Part shown: one piece after another, positions 36,821-51,000 of the stretch
How the letters are laid out: each line of letters opens with the position of its first letter
Numbering within the stretch: the first letter of the stretch is position 1
DNA from: Heliopora coerulea
Taxonomy: Eukaryota > Cnidaria > Anthozoa > Scleralcyonacea > Helioporidae
Length of the DNA: 64,000 bases
Reading direction: 5' to 3'
Assembly: GCA_030142905.1 (NCBI GenBank)
Contig: JASJOG010000002.1
Span: forward strand, 7,052,501-7,116,500
Notes under the pieces: model-generated
Told to the model about the DNA's origin: nothing
Database searches by the model: none
What the model saw: the letters and a program-made list of their open reading frames with translations, nothing else
Translations under genes and position numbers: made by a program

Positions 36821-36970
36821 CGTCACCTATTTAGTCTATGACGCTATACTTAATTTAAGTAACCAAGTTCTCTGGCATGTCACTACAAACGCGATTATCA
36901 CCTGACGAGTGTGGCAAACTAAGCTTGCCATACGAAACAAATTTGTCGTGATTAAAAAGTTATATGTATA

Positions 36971-37026
<56 letters not shown>

Positions 37027-37054
37027 CATATATATATATGTATATATATATATG

Positions 37055-37086
<32 letters not shown>

Positions 37087-38980
37087 TATGTATGTATATA
37101 TATATGTATATATATATATGTATATATATATATGTATGTATATATGTATGTATGTATATATATATATATAAACATCATAAAAACTTTATTAAAAAAGAAG
37201 AAAAATCCACAACTTACGTTTCGGGGACCGGCCCCTTCTTCAGCAGCTCACAGTTAAAGAATAGAGTCCTTATATACCTTATCGTTCTTCCTTAAATTTA
37301 CATAAATTTCAAACTTCCATTACATTCAATCCCAGAGGAGCATAACATTTTAATTTTTCAATCCAAAAACCTTCCCTTGCTGTTGGATCCCTAACATCGG
37401 TAACATCAATTATTTTAACCGATAAATCTTTCAAACCTATATGCTCATTATCAAAAAAATGTGCATACAGGTGTTCCCCACAAATTCCCCTTTGTCCCCT
37501 TTCATATCGTCTCAATGAGCTCTTACGGTTATTGAACCTTAACCTAAATGGTGTTATTGTGCTCCCCACATATTGTTTGCTACATCTCTTGCATGTTATT
37601 AAATATACCACTCCTTGAGAGTCACAATCAAAAGAATGATTGATATGAAAAGACCGCTTCTCCACATTACCCATAAAGGTCGATCCAGTTTCAACAAAGT
37701 TACAAACTTTACATCTGGCCTTTCCACAGCAAAACATTCCCTTGGACCCCTCCTCCATAGGCTGCATTTTAGCCCTCACCAAAATATCCTTCAAATTCTT
37801 CGCTCTCCTAAAGCTTAACCTCGGAGCAACCGGCAAAAGTTTTTTAAGTACAGGTACCGATTCAACCAAAATTTGCAATTCTCGAAGAATATTATGCACT
37901 ACCTGAAGTGCATAATGAAAGTCAAAAGTCAAAACCAATCTATCAGACCTATCTGAATTTCTCTTTCCCGTCCCTTTGAGCAAGACATCTCGATCAAGAC
38001 CGTTCACTCTCCCGATCTGCTTATCAACAAAACCCCTCTCATAACCCCTTTTCCACAAAAAACCTTTTAATTCTTTCTCCCTACTTTTGAAAACATCTTC
38101 TGAATCGCAAATTCTTTTCAATCTCAGCGCCTGACCATATGGAATAGCTTTTTTAACATGCTGAGGATGGCACGATTTAAAATTCAAGTACTGATGTGTA
38201 TCCGTCGGTTTATGATACACATCAGTACTGAAAATTCCACCATTAAAATCAATCATAACATCTAAAAAAGATATTTTCCCATTACCAATCTCCCACGTAA
38301 ATTTGATAGATTCATGACATGAATTCAAAGCCAACAAAAATTTATCCAATCTCTCCTTGCCATGAAGCCATATCATAAATATATCCAAAAATCGCCACCA
38401 TACCCACGGTTTATGATACACATCATACATATCAATATATATATATATATATTGATTGCTTATTAACCTCGTTTGTTCGGTCTGTACGTAAAAGTACATG
38501 TCTTTGCCTGAAGTTTTCGTACAGACCGAGCGTCGAAGGAGCGAGGTCTGTGCGGATAAAACCGAGGGCAAATACTTTCCCGTACAGACCGAACAAACGA
38601 GGTTAATAAGGAATTTATTATATGGCTTGTGGCTCCTTTTTCATCGCTTTTAACGAAGCTTTGTGTTCGTGAGTTAGCGGCTTAGGTTTACTTGCTTGTC
38701 TTTACCTGTTACATCGTGGTTTTTGGCATCTATTCCTTTAGTTTCCTGCTTGAAGTTATCATTGAGAACGTTCAACTTCTTTTTCCGTAATTTGTTTTTA
38801 TAAATCTTCTGTAAACAGTACCTGAGTCTGGTTCGTTTTTCCTAAAATCAACTCGAAAATTTTCCCGCCAAAACTAGCCGATCTGTACGAAAAACTTATT
38901 GCACGGCTAAGCAGCCAATCAACGTGCGTCATTTTGCTAACAGACCGGATAGCGAGCTCAGCTACATAATAAATAAATAA

Positions 38981-39024
<44 letters not shown>

Positions 39025-42000
39025 GCACATACATATATGTGTGTGTCCAACTGGTTGCCAAATTTATATTTATATGTTGGAATTGCTTCTCTCGGACATT
39101 ATTATTGATAAGAACAGTTTTAAAAAGTCTAACAGTTTGCTTTTTCTGGAAGCCAATGATAAAGAGTTAAAAGAAAGTAGTTAAAAAAGATCTACTACCT
39201 TCGTTTTCACGCTCACATTAAGAACATGTTGGGTTTTCAAGAGGACGCTTTTTTTTTTCGTTTTATTTTATAATTCTTGAAATTGTCATCGGGTAAGGCT
39301 TTATAGTTCTTTCTTCTTTCTTTCTTTCAGAGAGTTCTTTGGCAGTGATAGCCCTTTTAGCAGTTACTCCCACGAGCCATTCGGAGACAGACGCAATGGA
39401 AGATCAGGTACAGGTATTTTTGTTTTATTACTTTGTAAAATAACAAGCGTATTTCCCCTGTTGTGAATGGATAAACCATGTATTCCACACTAGTATAGAA
39501 ATACGAATGACGTCAGTTACATTTTTTTGATAAGTCTGAAACACGATTGACGTTACGTAAACGTCAGAATACCGTGATTAAATCTTTGAAAGCTTGCAAA
39601 GCAAAGGAAGTTATAACTCTAGCAATAGTTATCATTACAAGTGCTCCCGCAGTTAAGGCTGTCTGGAGGAAGGAACTAAGATCAGGTTATACGTGAGATG
39701 TTTTGAAATGGCATAACTTGACTGAAAGGGACAGTAGTTACAGGTGAAAATTTGAGTCAAATTTGGAATGCTACTCAGTGTTCGCAGTTCAATTAAGGAA
39801 ACAGCACACTGCCACAATACATACGTGGTAATGTTTTTGAAGTTTGCAGCTCCTTTGTAGCCAAGGAATTTGTAACCTTGAGTTTAGATTATTTCAGGAA
39901 ACTTAGGTTGCGTTTTAGGCTACCAGAAGGTGAAAATGTACTTATTTCGAGTTGAGATTTTACATGACCAGTTTAAAACTTTATAATTCTGAATTGTTAG
40001 CATTAGCAATTCTGATTTTGGGATCGAGTCTGTCGATCCTGAGTATGTGATTTGCGTCCGGCAACTCCAATTTTAGGTCAACAACTTCAACCCAGTGATC
40101 TTGATTGTGAGAATTTATCAGAAAAGTAATTCAAATTTACTTACCTTTGATTCTAAGTGAATTTTAATCCAGATGGCCTGAAACAATATTCTGGCACCCC
40201 TTTGTGCGCTCAGGCTGTTCTGCCCGATAACCTCCTCATGTGACTTGCAGTTCAAGTTGCCATTTGATCCAATATAGAAATCTACATGTTGTAACTACAT
40301 GAAACGTCAGTATCTATGTTTACTTGCAATTCAAGTTGAGATTTGTTCCAGTATACAAACCTACATTTTGTTACAACACTAATTGTCAATATCTATGTTT
40401 ACATGGGGTTCAAGCTGAATTTAATGCAGTGTACAAATCTGCATTCTGTAACAACGTGAAGCGTCATCCATATTTAGTCACGGATTCATAGAAAGCGTCG
40501 ATGGGTTTTGACGTCTTGACTAAAACCCTGCGGCGGCAATACTTTGTTGTAACCCGTTTAAATTGATTAAATGCTGAGCCTTCGTGCTGTTGTTTCAGGC
40601 CTTCATCACTTCATCGTTGCTCAAATACGTGAGTTCAAGAAAGCTGCAACGCTAAAGCGACTAAGGCAATTACTTTAAATTTTACTGCCACGAAGCAATT
40701 CACATACAAGAAACTTGGGATGTTCTCTCACTTTCCGCGAATTGCTGTACCAAGCGAGTGTAATTGGTTGAATTGGCAGAGCACTGCAGTAAATTTGCTG
40801 AGTCGAGAGTTTTATTCACAGCTGGAGGCACCAGAGTTGCGTCTTTTGCTACTAAAGTAAATGGTTTGAACCTGGGAGAATCGTGACATGTTTGAGGAAG
40901 TTGATCGTCCAGGTTAGTGTAGTCTTGAGAAAGACTGTTGGTTGAAGTGACTGACGTTTCGACAGCCTTAGCGGGGGTCATCTTCAGAGTCAAAAGGAGA
41001 GTAAAGGTCAGGTTCGCCTGTATTTGTATCTGGCTCGTCCGTGATAAGTGGGCGGTCGTATTAGTCATGGAGGTGTGATATTTGGCGAGAAGCAATGGGT
41101 GTGGTTGTGTAGGCGTTAATTATCAGTTTGTCGAAGTGTAAGTCTATTGGCTGCTCGCACGTTTGACTTTGTGAATTAGTCGTTTGTAAGGTCCCGGTAA
41201 TTGTTGTGATCGGTTTAATGGATTTTGTTCTAAGTTCGTATACCAGCTTTCTAGTGTGAGTCGCTGTTTGTAGTTGGTGCTGTACATAATGCATTTTGCC
41301 GAATCCCAGTCAATGTTGTGTTTGGTTTGTCGGTGGTGTTCGGCAATGTGGTTGGTTTTGTCTCCGTTTTTTGTCGCTCGTTTGTGTTCTGTTAGTCGTA
41401 TATTTAAGTTTCTGCTAGTCTCACCTATAGAAGTGGCTTGGCAGTCGGAGCAATTAATTTTGTAAATTGCACCTTGTCTTTCGTGCGGTTGTTCTCTGTC
41501 CTTAACGTTAGTCAGTACATGTCGTAAAGTTGTGATGGGTTTGTGCGCTACTCGTATGTTGTATGGTCGTAAGATACGCGAGATAATCTCAGACGTACCT
41601 TTTATGTAGGGTATCGTTGCTGTAGTTGTTGTCGGACTGTTGTTTTTGTCGCGTTCATTGTCTTTGTAAGTGTTAAGTTTGATGAAGTCAGACTTATAGT
41701 TGTTTTTGTGGAAAACGCATTGTAGGTAGTCATTTTCTTGGCGTAGAGCGTCGGGTGAGTTACAAATGAGTTGTGCGCGTCTCGTCAATGTTTTGATGGT
41801 GGTAGCTTTGTGTGAGGTTGGATTGTACGACGATTGGTCAAGTAGTCTGTCAGTATGCGTTGGTTTCCTGTAGACAGTGGTCTGTAGTTTGTTATTGTCA
41901 CGACTTACCAAACAGTCAAGGAACGGAATAGCTCCGTCTTCTTCAATCTCTTTGGTAAATTGTATGTGACTGTTCTGTTCGTTAATGTGTTTGTGAAACT

Positions 42001-45000
42001 CGTCAATCTCGTCTTCGGGTAGTGCAGTAATCGTGTCGTCAACGTAACGAAACCAAAAAGGTAACGTGTGTTTGTAAGTTGCAAGAGCTCGTTCCTCTAT
42101 GGATTGCATTACAATTTCAGCAACCACAACAGAAACGAGTGAGCCCATTGCCGTGCCATGTAACTGTTTGTAGTGTTTACCGTTGTATTGAAAGTAAGTT
42201 GATGTGAGACAAAGTTCCAGTAGTTCCACGATGTCCCCTGTAGGTAAAGGAAGTGCGTCAGTAAATTCGTTGATGGCAGTTTTGGTGCATTCTAGCGCCA
42301 GTTGAAGCGGAATACTGGTAAACAGTGATTTCACGTCAAAAGACACTAGCTTGTGGTTGTGTGGTATTTGTACTGTTTTGAGATTGTTGATGAAGTTTTC
42401 AGTCGATCGTAGTCTATGTTGTAACTTGTTGGTTAGTGGTTGCAGTATGGTTGTTAAGTATTTGGAAAGTTCGTAAGTAGGCGACCCACAGAACGAAACT
42501 ATAGGTCGCATGGGTATTTGTGGCTTGTGAAGTTTCGGTAGTCCGTACAGCTTTGGTGATCGCGGTACCGAACACCTGAGTCGATAGTAGGTTTGTTGAG
42601 TAATCGTGTTAGTTTTTCTCATTGAGAAAATTTTGTTGTTAAGTTTTCGTTGAAGTGATGGTGCAGGGTCTCGTTTAAGTAGTTCGTAGGTTTGTTTGTC
42701 GTTAACTAGTTCGTCCATTTTGTCGTAGTAATCGGTCTTGTCCATAACAACAGTAACGCGTCCTTTGTCTGCTGGTAGTATGACAATGTTTTCGTCATGT
42801 TTTAGTCGTTTGAGTGCTTGTTTTTCGACTGTCGTCAAGTTAGTATCACGTATAGAGGCCGATTGTACGGTGGAGGCGACCCTACTCCTGATCTCGTCTT
42901 TTGTTGCCTCTGCCAAATCTCTTTGAGAAGCTAAGACAGCCTCGACACTCGATATAATCGCCTCAGTCGGTATATGTTTGGGTGTTATAGAGTGTTTTAG
43001 TCCGTAGGATAGTAATCGAGTTTCAGTTTCGTCTAAAGGGCGCGAGGAAATATTCTTGACCCAGTTATCGTCATGCTTTTGTCGTTTACGTGTTCTGCTG
43101 CGTTGTAATCGTTCAAGTTTCTGTTGGTATTTCGCTCGATATTTTGTTTCGTTTTTGAGAGCTCGTTTGTCAGCAATGGTTTGTATAGTAGAAAGTAAGT
43201 CGGCACTCACGTTTGTTGGTATCAGTTGTCTCAGCTTGTCCAGTCTTCGTTGCTGTTGGTTTTTGTAGAAGTTGAGTCGTCTGTGGCAGTCGTTAATCCG
43301 CACTCGGATCAGTCGTCTGCTGGTGGAGTTGACGATCTGAATAGCCTCTTGTGTGTTCAACGGGGACTTAATTCTAAGTCCTTTGGGAACGAGACCAAAA
43401 TCCTTGCAGCGGTGGTTGAACCAGAGTTGTTGGCGAGTACGTCTGACCTTGCTTGCGAAACGGCTGTAGTCGTTGGCTGTAGTCGTTGCTCCGACTGCCA
43501 AGCCACTTATATAGGTGAGACTAGCAGAAACTTAAATATACGACTAACAGAACACAAACGAGCGACAAAAAACGGAGACAAAACCAACCACATTGCCGAA
43601 CACCACCGACAAACCAAACACAACATTGACTGGGATTCGGCAAAATGCATTACGTACAGCACCAACTACAAACAGCGACTCACACTAGAAAGCTGGTATA
43701 CGAACTTAGAACAAAATCCATTAAACCGATCACAACAATTACCGGGACCTTACAAACGACTAATTCACAAAGTCAAACGTGCGAGCAGCCAATAGACTTA
43801 CACTTCGACAAACTGATAATTAACGCCTACACAACCACACCCATTGCTTCTCGCCAAATATCACACCTCCATGACTAATACGACCGCCCACTTATCACGG
43901 ACGAGCCAGATACAAATACAGGCGAACCTGACCTTTACTCTCCTTTTGACTCTGAAGATGACCGCCGCTAAGGCTGTCGAAACGTCAGTCACTTCAACCA
44001 ACAGTCTTTCTCAAGACTACACTAACCTGGACGATCAACTTCCTCAAACATGTCTTTTGCTACTGGTCTCGGTTGCGTCTTGGTGGGTGTGCTGGGTGTG
44101 CTGGGTGTGCTGGTGGCGCAGTGGTAGTGCACGTGTCTTTCACCAATGTGACTAGGGTTCGATTCCGGCTCCGTGCAGTAATCTGATTAAAGTTAACTTT
44201 ATCACATCTGAAAAGAGTGTTGTCCAGTTTGACTCTACCAAGCATCGCGGGTTTTTTCCGGGTACTCCGGTTTCCTCCAGCGATAACACTGGACCCATGA
44301 GGGGTGGCCCTTACGTTAGCTCTGGGGAGAACAGCTCAGATAGCTGATAGGGTTATCCAGTATAAAAAGAGACACTTTACTTTAGAATTAATGATTCTGA
44401 CATCCGAAAACTTAGTTTCAATAAATGTAGATGTCTAAAACCAATGGGCAGTTTGCAACTATGACGTAATCTTGTTAGGAATATCAAAGCCCAGCATATA
44501 ATCTTGAATAAACCCATAATAATACAGACATGAGTTATTGAAAAATATTTTAATTTAACTAACGTTTCGTTGCCAGTCCTACAACATCTTCAGAGGAAGT
44601 GATAAATTTACAAGGTGTTCTCGACTATATAATATTCTATTTACAATGACAGGAAGTAATTAACAGAAAGACTGGTGGTGAAAACCGGTGAATAATTAAT
44701 TGTGCGATAAAGTGTATGCGTGAGTGAACCCAGGTGTGTATGTGTAGGAAAAAACATATGACAAGGAAAAAATTAACAGTTAGAACAAGGTTAAAGGAAG
44801 AGAACTGATCTTGGCGATGAGCGAAGGATTTATCTTATTAATAAGTAGACTCTTTCTGAGAAGGAGGTCAAAATTAGAAGAACAGGAGCTTAGAATAGAA
44901 AAATCAGTCAAAGAAACAGGGTGGCCAGTCTGTTTGTGGTGTGTTAAAACAGCAGATAAAGTGGTGACGGAGATAGGCTTTCCCGTGTAAGCAGAAACTC

Positions 45001-48000
45001 CCATGTGTTCAGAAACACGTGTGTGTAAATGGCGAATAGTTTCACCTATATACAATGACTCACAGCATTGACACTTGAATTTGTAAACTACACGAGATCT
45101 TAGTGCAAGAGGAATTTGATCTTTAAAACGGAAAAAACTTGAAAGACGTCGAATAGGTTTAAATATGACTCGAAGTTGAATTTGAGGAAAGGCAGAAGCA
45201 AAAAGTTTAGCGACTTGTTTGCGAATCTGAAGAGAATGTTGACCGGTAAATGGTAGAGTAAATGACGTAACATGACGTCATCTATGCTTGTGATTGGCTG
45301 AGGCATTTTGGTGGGCAAAACAATCTGAAGCGAATATATTCTCTCTGTGATCTTTTGTAATATTGTGATAATTTTATGCATAATATTTAATAATATGGTT
45401 TCCAGTTGTGCCGTTTCTCTATGCACGAATCGCAAAACCAAGGAATCAAATCTAAAATTTTACAGGCTCCCGGTTAAGAACAAAAAGTTGTTAAAGTCTT
45501 GGCTCGCTCGTATACGATGCGATAGTATTCCCATAAATACCCACACACGAATTTGCAGTCAGCACTTTGAAGGGGCAGCAAAAAAAGACAAAAACGATGT
45601 ACCTTGCATTTTTGCTTGGACAAAAAAGGCAAAACCAAGATCGACTGAAAGAATAAGAAAGAACGAAATACAACTACAAGCAGAGACTGCATCAGAATTA
45701 CAAGTTAGAGCTACCAACTTGCAGTTCAGCTACTGATGAATTGCCTACTTCTGGTGTTGAAAATCTTTATCTTTTAGCACGAGTAGCCGAGACTGACTCA
45801 GACAGTAACGTAACGAATCCCGAAGATTGTTCTGCCTTTAAATCTTAGCTGGGGTTTGCCATCAAGTTGTATCATCTTGCGACAAGGAATGTCAAGTTAA
45901 CTTTTGCGAAAAACAGTTTAAAGAAAAAGACGATGTTATACAGGAACTCAGAAGATGTGTTGAATTGTCTACAGAGCGAGAACTGAATGCTACAAATGTG
46001 AAGAGAAATTAGTCAAAATTAAAGTTTTATACAGGTTTCACAAATACTGAACTTTTTGATTGTTGTTTTGATTTTGTCGCCAAAGGGCAGTTTACACAGC
46101 ACAGTCAAGCCGCCTTGTGCCTTGAAGATCAATTTCTGCTGATATTAATTCGACTAAGATTGGGCCTTTCAGAAAAACTTTTGTTGTTTCTTTTCAATGT
46201 GAATATTTCAACTGTTTCAAGGATTTTCCTTCGCTGGATACAAGCAATGTATAGAAGATTTAAACTTCTCAATACATGGCCAACTAAAGATCAAATAACA
46301 CTATGCCAACATCTGTTGTATTACCAAGTACCCATCTTTAAGATTAATAATTTACTGCACAGAGATAAAAATCCCAAAACCCAAAGGACCAGCCAATCAA
46401 CAAATCACTTTTTCAAATTACAAAAACTGTAACACAGCTAAAGCACTTGTGGGAGTATCACCAACTGGGGCCATTTCATTCATTTCAGACCTTTATGGTG
46501 GTAATATCTCAGACAAAGAAATACCAAAAGGTCAGGACTGCTAGAATTAATGGATCCTGGAGACGTTATCATGGCAGACAGGGGCTTCCTTATAGAAGAC
46601 ATTGCTAAGCCATGTAATGTTAAGGTGAATATCCCACCATTTGCTGATTCCAAACATCAATTTGAACCACATAAAGTTGCCTTGGGCAGAAGAATTGTCA
46701 ACACTAGAATTCATGTTGGGAGAGCCATTGGTCAAATCAAAGAATATAAAATTCTAAGCCACATTTTAGTTCCACAACTAATTCCCTACTTTAATGAGAT
46801 ATTCTATATTTGTGCTGTACTTACAAACTTTAGAAAGCCACTAATGTAAAATTATAATTTCTTGAGATATGTACAAAGATTTTCAACTGAACAAAATACC
46901 CATACTACATCACTAGTCTATTGATTAAAAATGAGTCTTAGAAATCCTCTAGTTTTCTGGTATTTTCTTCTCTACCCAGCCCATGTTCAATGTCATCCTT
47001 TGAATAAACATATCTTCCTTTGTTGCAATGACAAAGTCACACCATTTGAATTTATCTCTTCCAACATAAAGCTGTAATTGGCATTGATGGTAATACATAT
47101 GTGTTGATTTTAGTAATTTCTGCTTCCTGCTTTCACCTTTATGAAGACAAAAGTTACCTTTTTTGTTGATAATAATGTCATCTATGTTTGAATCTTAGTT
47201 AGCAGCCGCTGCTTTAATCTCCACACATCCAGTCCCATTTTTGCCATCTTCTGCTATTGCATCTGTCGAAGCACCCAACCAGCCTTTTTCTTGGTCAACA
47301 AGAAACCCAGCCCTTTGAACAGATACATCAGGATACCCATTGTTTCTTTGGTGTTCAAAGTACCTTGCAAGGATCAAGGGTTCTTGTTTACCAAAAAGAG
47401 TTGAAGCAGTTGTGACTGAAGAAGTAGTTTGAAGTAACTTCAGAAGAGATTTTGGTTACATATCTTTTATGCGATTGATAATTTTACCACAAACAGAAGC
47501 TGTAATTCTTGGTGCTCTTTAAACCATAATTCACTGCCACTTTGATTTTTGGTATTTTTAAACAGGCTATTTCTTTCTTGTTCACTCAAGTTTAAACTCT
47601 GTTTAAGTGACAGTCTCCTCTCTACTATACTAGTTTCTTTGTTCAGGAAGAGCTCTGGTGTCTGTGTAGCTAGATGAAGTAAAGGGTATTTCTGTTCTAA
47701 GTTCAGTTACGGAGGAGGTTAAGGAAGTACATGCTGTAACCACACTGTTGGTCTTTTGAGCACTTATAACAGAGAGAAAGGCAGGTTTTTGTCTTGGGTG
47801 CTTTTTGCTGAAAGAATGCAGTCTGGATATAAACTCATTAACAGCTTCATTGTCGGACTGTGTTACTTCACCTACGATATCTAAAGGGTCTCTTCCAGTC
47901 AATTTAGCAGATGATTTCTTCCTGCTAGTGCCATGATGTTTAACTGAGAAATCGAGTTCGCTTATGCGTTGAGGATCTAATCTTCGTTTTCGAGGCTGAT

Positions 48001-51000
48001 TCCATCTCATTAATTCGTCAGTGCAGAATAAAGGCTCATCGCCAGGTAAAAACTTTCTGCTAAACTCTTTAAGAGTATAACAGTGCAACAATATGTTGGC
48101 AGGAGGCATTGGGTCCTTTGCCTACAATGCAATCACACTTTGTGAACTGTATTTCAGCAGTGGTTTCTTTCATTCTGAGAAGAATGAAAGAAACCACTCT
48201 GGCAGGCATGAGCACTTTACGATTAAATTTTCGTACCCATGTTTAAGTTCGAGTTTCTGTACATGTCCTGCTTTGAATAGCTGGAAAGATGACTCCCTAA
48301 GTGACTTAAAATCTTTTGCTGGTTGCTTGTCTGCTGCAATTATTTCGACAATATAATTGATAATTTGTGCCATTGTGAAAGACTTAAGTGTATTAGTGAT
48401 TGACTTATTTGACAAAGATTCTTTGATATTTGTAAAACCCGAGTCATCGAGATTCTTCTAAAATTCAACAACACATGGTAGGCAAAATTTTGTTGAAAGT
48501 GTGTTCAGATTGTTTTGCCCACTAAAATGCCTTAGCCAATCACAAGCATAGATGACTTCATGTTACGTCATAGCTGCAAACTACTCATTGGTATAGCCTT
48601 ATGTTACCATTGGGTATCTTCCTCTGTGAAATGACTTCATTCATGTTTCTATAACTTCACGGGGGGTGAAGCATGTGTCACATCTCTGACTCAGTGCCAG
48701 GTTGCCAATTCGGTCTTTTTCTGGTCAAATTTTCTCAATTTTCTTCGGCTGTTTTCAAATCCATTTGGCCGGTCGAAAATATATCTGCCAGTCATACTCG
48801 TTTTAACCTTTTCCGCCTTTTTAACGTGAAAGAACTGCGGTAAGCTCAAGCTTGTTACCCTTTACTGACTGCCAGTAATAAGTAAGGTAATTTTTATATA
48901 CTGAGTGTGTAGTATTTATATAATGGTCACATAATATAACTATAATATTATAATATAACTATAATATTCTACAATCTTATCGTTTATATAATGGTCACAA
49001 CTTTACGGATAATTTTTAAATGTAAATTAAGGAACAAGGTTGGTTATTGATCGTATAGCATGTTTCACAAATACGTTTATTAGGTCAGTGACTTTAGGTT
49101 TGCTCTTTTGTGATGTAATGTGAAACGGTTATATGCCGTGACCAAGGTGTTTCACTCTTTTCTGGTGACGTAAGACTTCTATTATTTTACTCGGTCTAAC
49201 GCCGGACTATTTTACTCGGTCTAAAGCCAGACGATTTTACTCGTCAAAGGAGGAGCTCCGGCCTGAAAAGAGTTAAGTGATATATCAATATGAGGGCAAA
49301 GCCCGATGTTTGATATATCGAATAAACACAGAGGTCAAAGTACATAACCGGCTTATATCATCGTCAGTGAATTTTCGAGTCAAGTACTTAACTTGCCTAA
49401 TGAATGTATGGAAATGGCAAAATTTAGGTAGAAACTACTTAAATATGTTTATGAGGTTGATAAATTATTTAATGACTTACGGAGAACAAAAGAAACTGAG
49501 CCAACCATGATATAAGTTATGTTATTAACATATTATAATGGCATGCATTAGTCCATTACGACACGTTCAACACTTTTGGATTGTATCCACTTTCCAGCCG
49601 GTCCAGCACTCATAGAGACCAACTATCGGAACACACCAACATCCACTTTTCCTTGTTGGCGCCTGCGGTACGAGTTCCGCTGAATCCTAACACTAAAGTG
49701 TACCTGAGTACTCAACTCCTCACACAAATATATGTAATACTCTACAACAGTCGCGAGATTTTAGATTGGTATAGGAGACAGTAAGACAAGTCTTTAATGG
49801 ATACAATGAACGTACGTACGTTAAAAAAATGAGGCCCTTTTTTTCGCGATTTCGCCGTTTTTGATGGTCGATATGGCCTTTTACGTTACTGGTAATTTGG
49901 TAACACTGACTGGGTGACGAATTATGTAGCGCTCGAAGAATCGCTTGTTTTGGCCGCAAGAAGACCGTGGAGCAGATGCAGGTTAAATGTCTTGATTAAA
50001 TTTGAATAGTATTTCCTAAGGCAAGGGTGAAACAGCCCCGTCGTCAGTTGAAAGTTTATACGTTCATAGTGTCATGTGCTAAAATAGTTGGAGGGGCTTT
50101 AAACTTTTGTGTAACTATTTCGTAAAATACAAATATGAATTGAACCTCCCTTAAATTTACGTGTGTTCGACGTATTTAATCCTACTATAGCTTGAAAAAT
50201 CGTGAATATAACTTAAGAAATTACTATTCATGCACCAACGATTTCAGACTCGACTCTGATATCACCATTAGAGGTGACCTGATTGTTAAATGGTTCGCGT
50301 ATGTCTTCGTTTATTGATGAAGCTCATTGCTGACGTTATCTACTAGTAAATTGTGAACAAGCTTCTGGTGATGAGTCGGCGTTATAAAGATTTAATGCCG
50401 CTTGGGCGCGATTTGATATCATGGCTTCTGGTAGTGACTTTAATGGTATTGTGGATTGGTGGTAATAAAGGAATTCTTCCTCGCATTCTTGTGGTCAGTT
50501 TGGCCATAGTTGATTATTAAAAAAATAGCTATTTAATGTTTTAAACGAATGCCAAACTGACTCTTGTCTATTCGAAACTTTTGTATGAGATAGTAGTATC
50601 AAAATATCTTGGGCTTCCCCCATTTGGGAACCCCTGATGGAAACCCTGGTCATGCGTATCAGTGTGGTTGACCGATTGCCAAATAGGAGTCTTGGGAAAG
50701 GATTAATTTTAGTTCAACGAACCCCAAGTGTATTAAAGTGACAAATACACGTCACGACTGAACATACCGAAGCAAAAGTTACAGTGTCAGACACAGATAC
50801 AAAGCCACATATAACCACGTGGACAGACATGCACAAACACATGTCCAGACAAAGATATGCATGCCTAGACCCAGGCCCAAACCCAAACACAGCAAACACG
50901 CAATTATACACATATATGTACACATACACCTACATGCTTACGGGCATAAAGTCGGGTAAAAATACAACCGAAGTAAACGTTTCTTTTCTTGTTTCGTTTT

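Larger units (their letters stand above)
45262..48571. mobile_element. ISL2EU-type (Harbinger superfamily) DNA transposon, decayed
   Basis: 3,310 bp with about 70-bp inverted ends: ATGACGTAACATGACGTCAT ... GGGCAAAACAATCTGA at 45262-45331, inverted at 48505-48571. It carries a plus-strand THAP plus DDE transposase gene and a minus-strand SWIM plus YqaJ-like nuclease gene, converging near 46900. A THAP transposase together with a YqaJ nuclease is diagnostic of ISL2EU elements. Both genes are broken. The target duplication is not clear. Confidence 0.82.

Noticed and set aside
36909..37295. Long Tyr-Ile reading frames on both strands
   Set aside because: Translations of a TA/TATG microsatellite.
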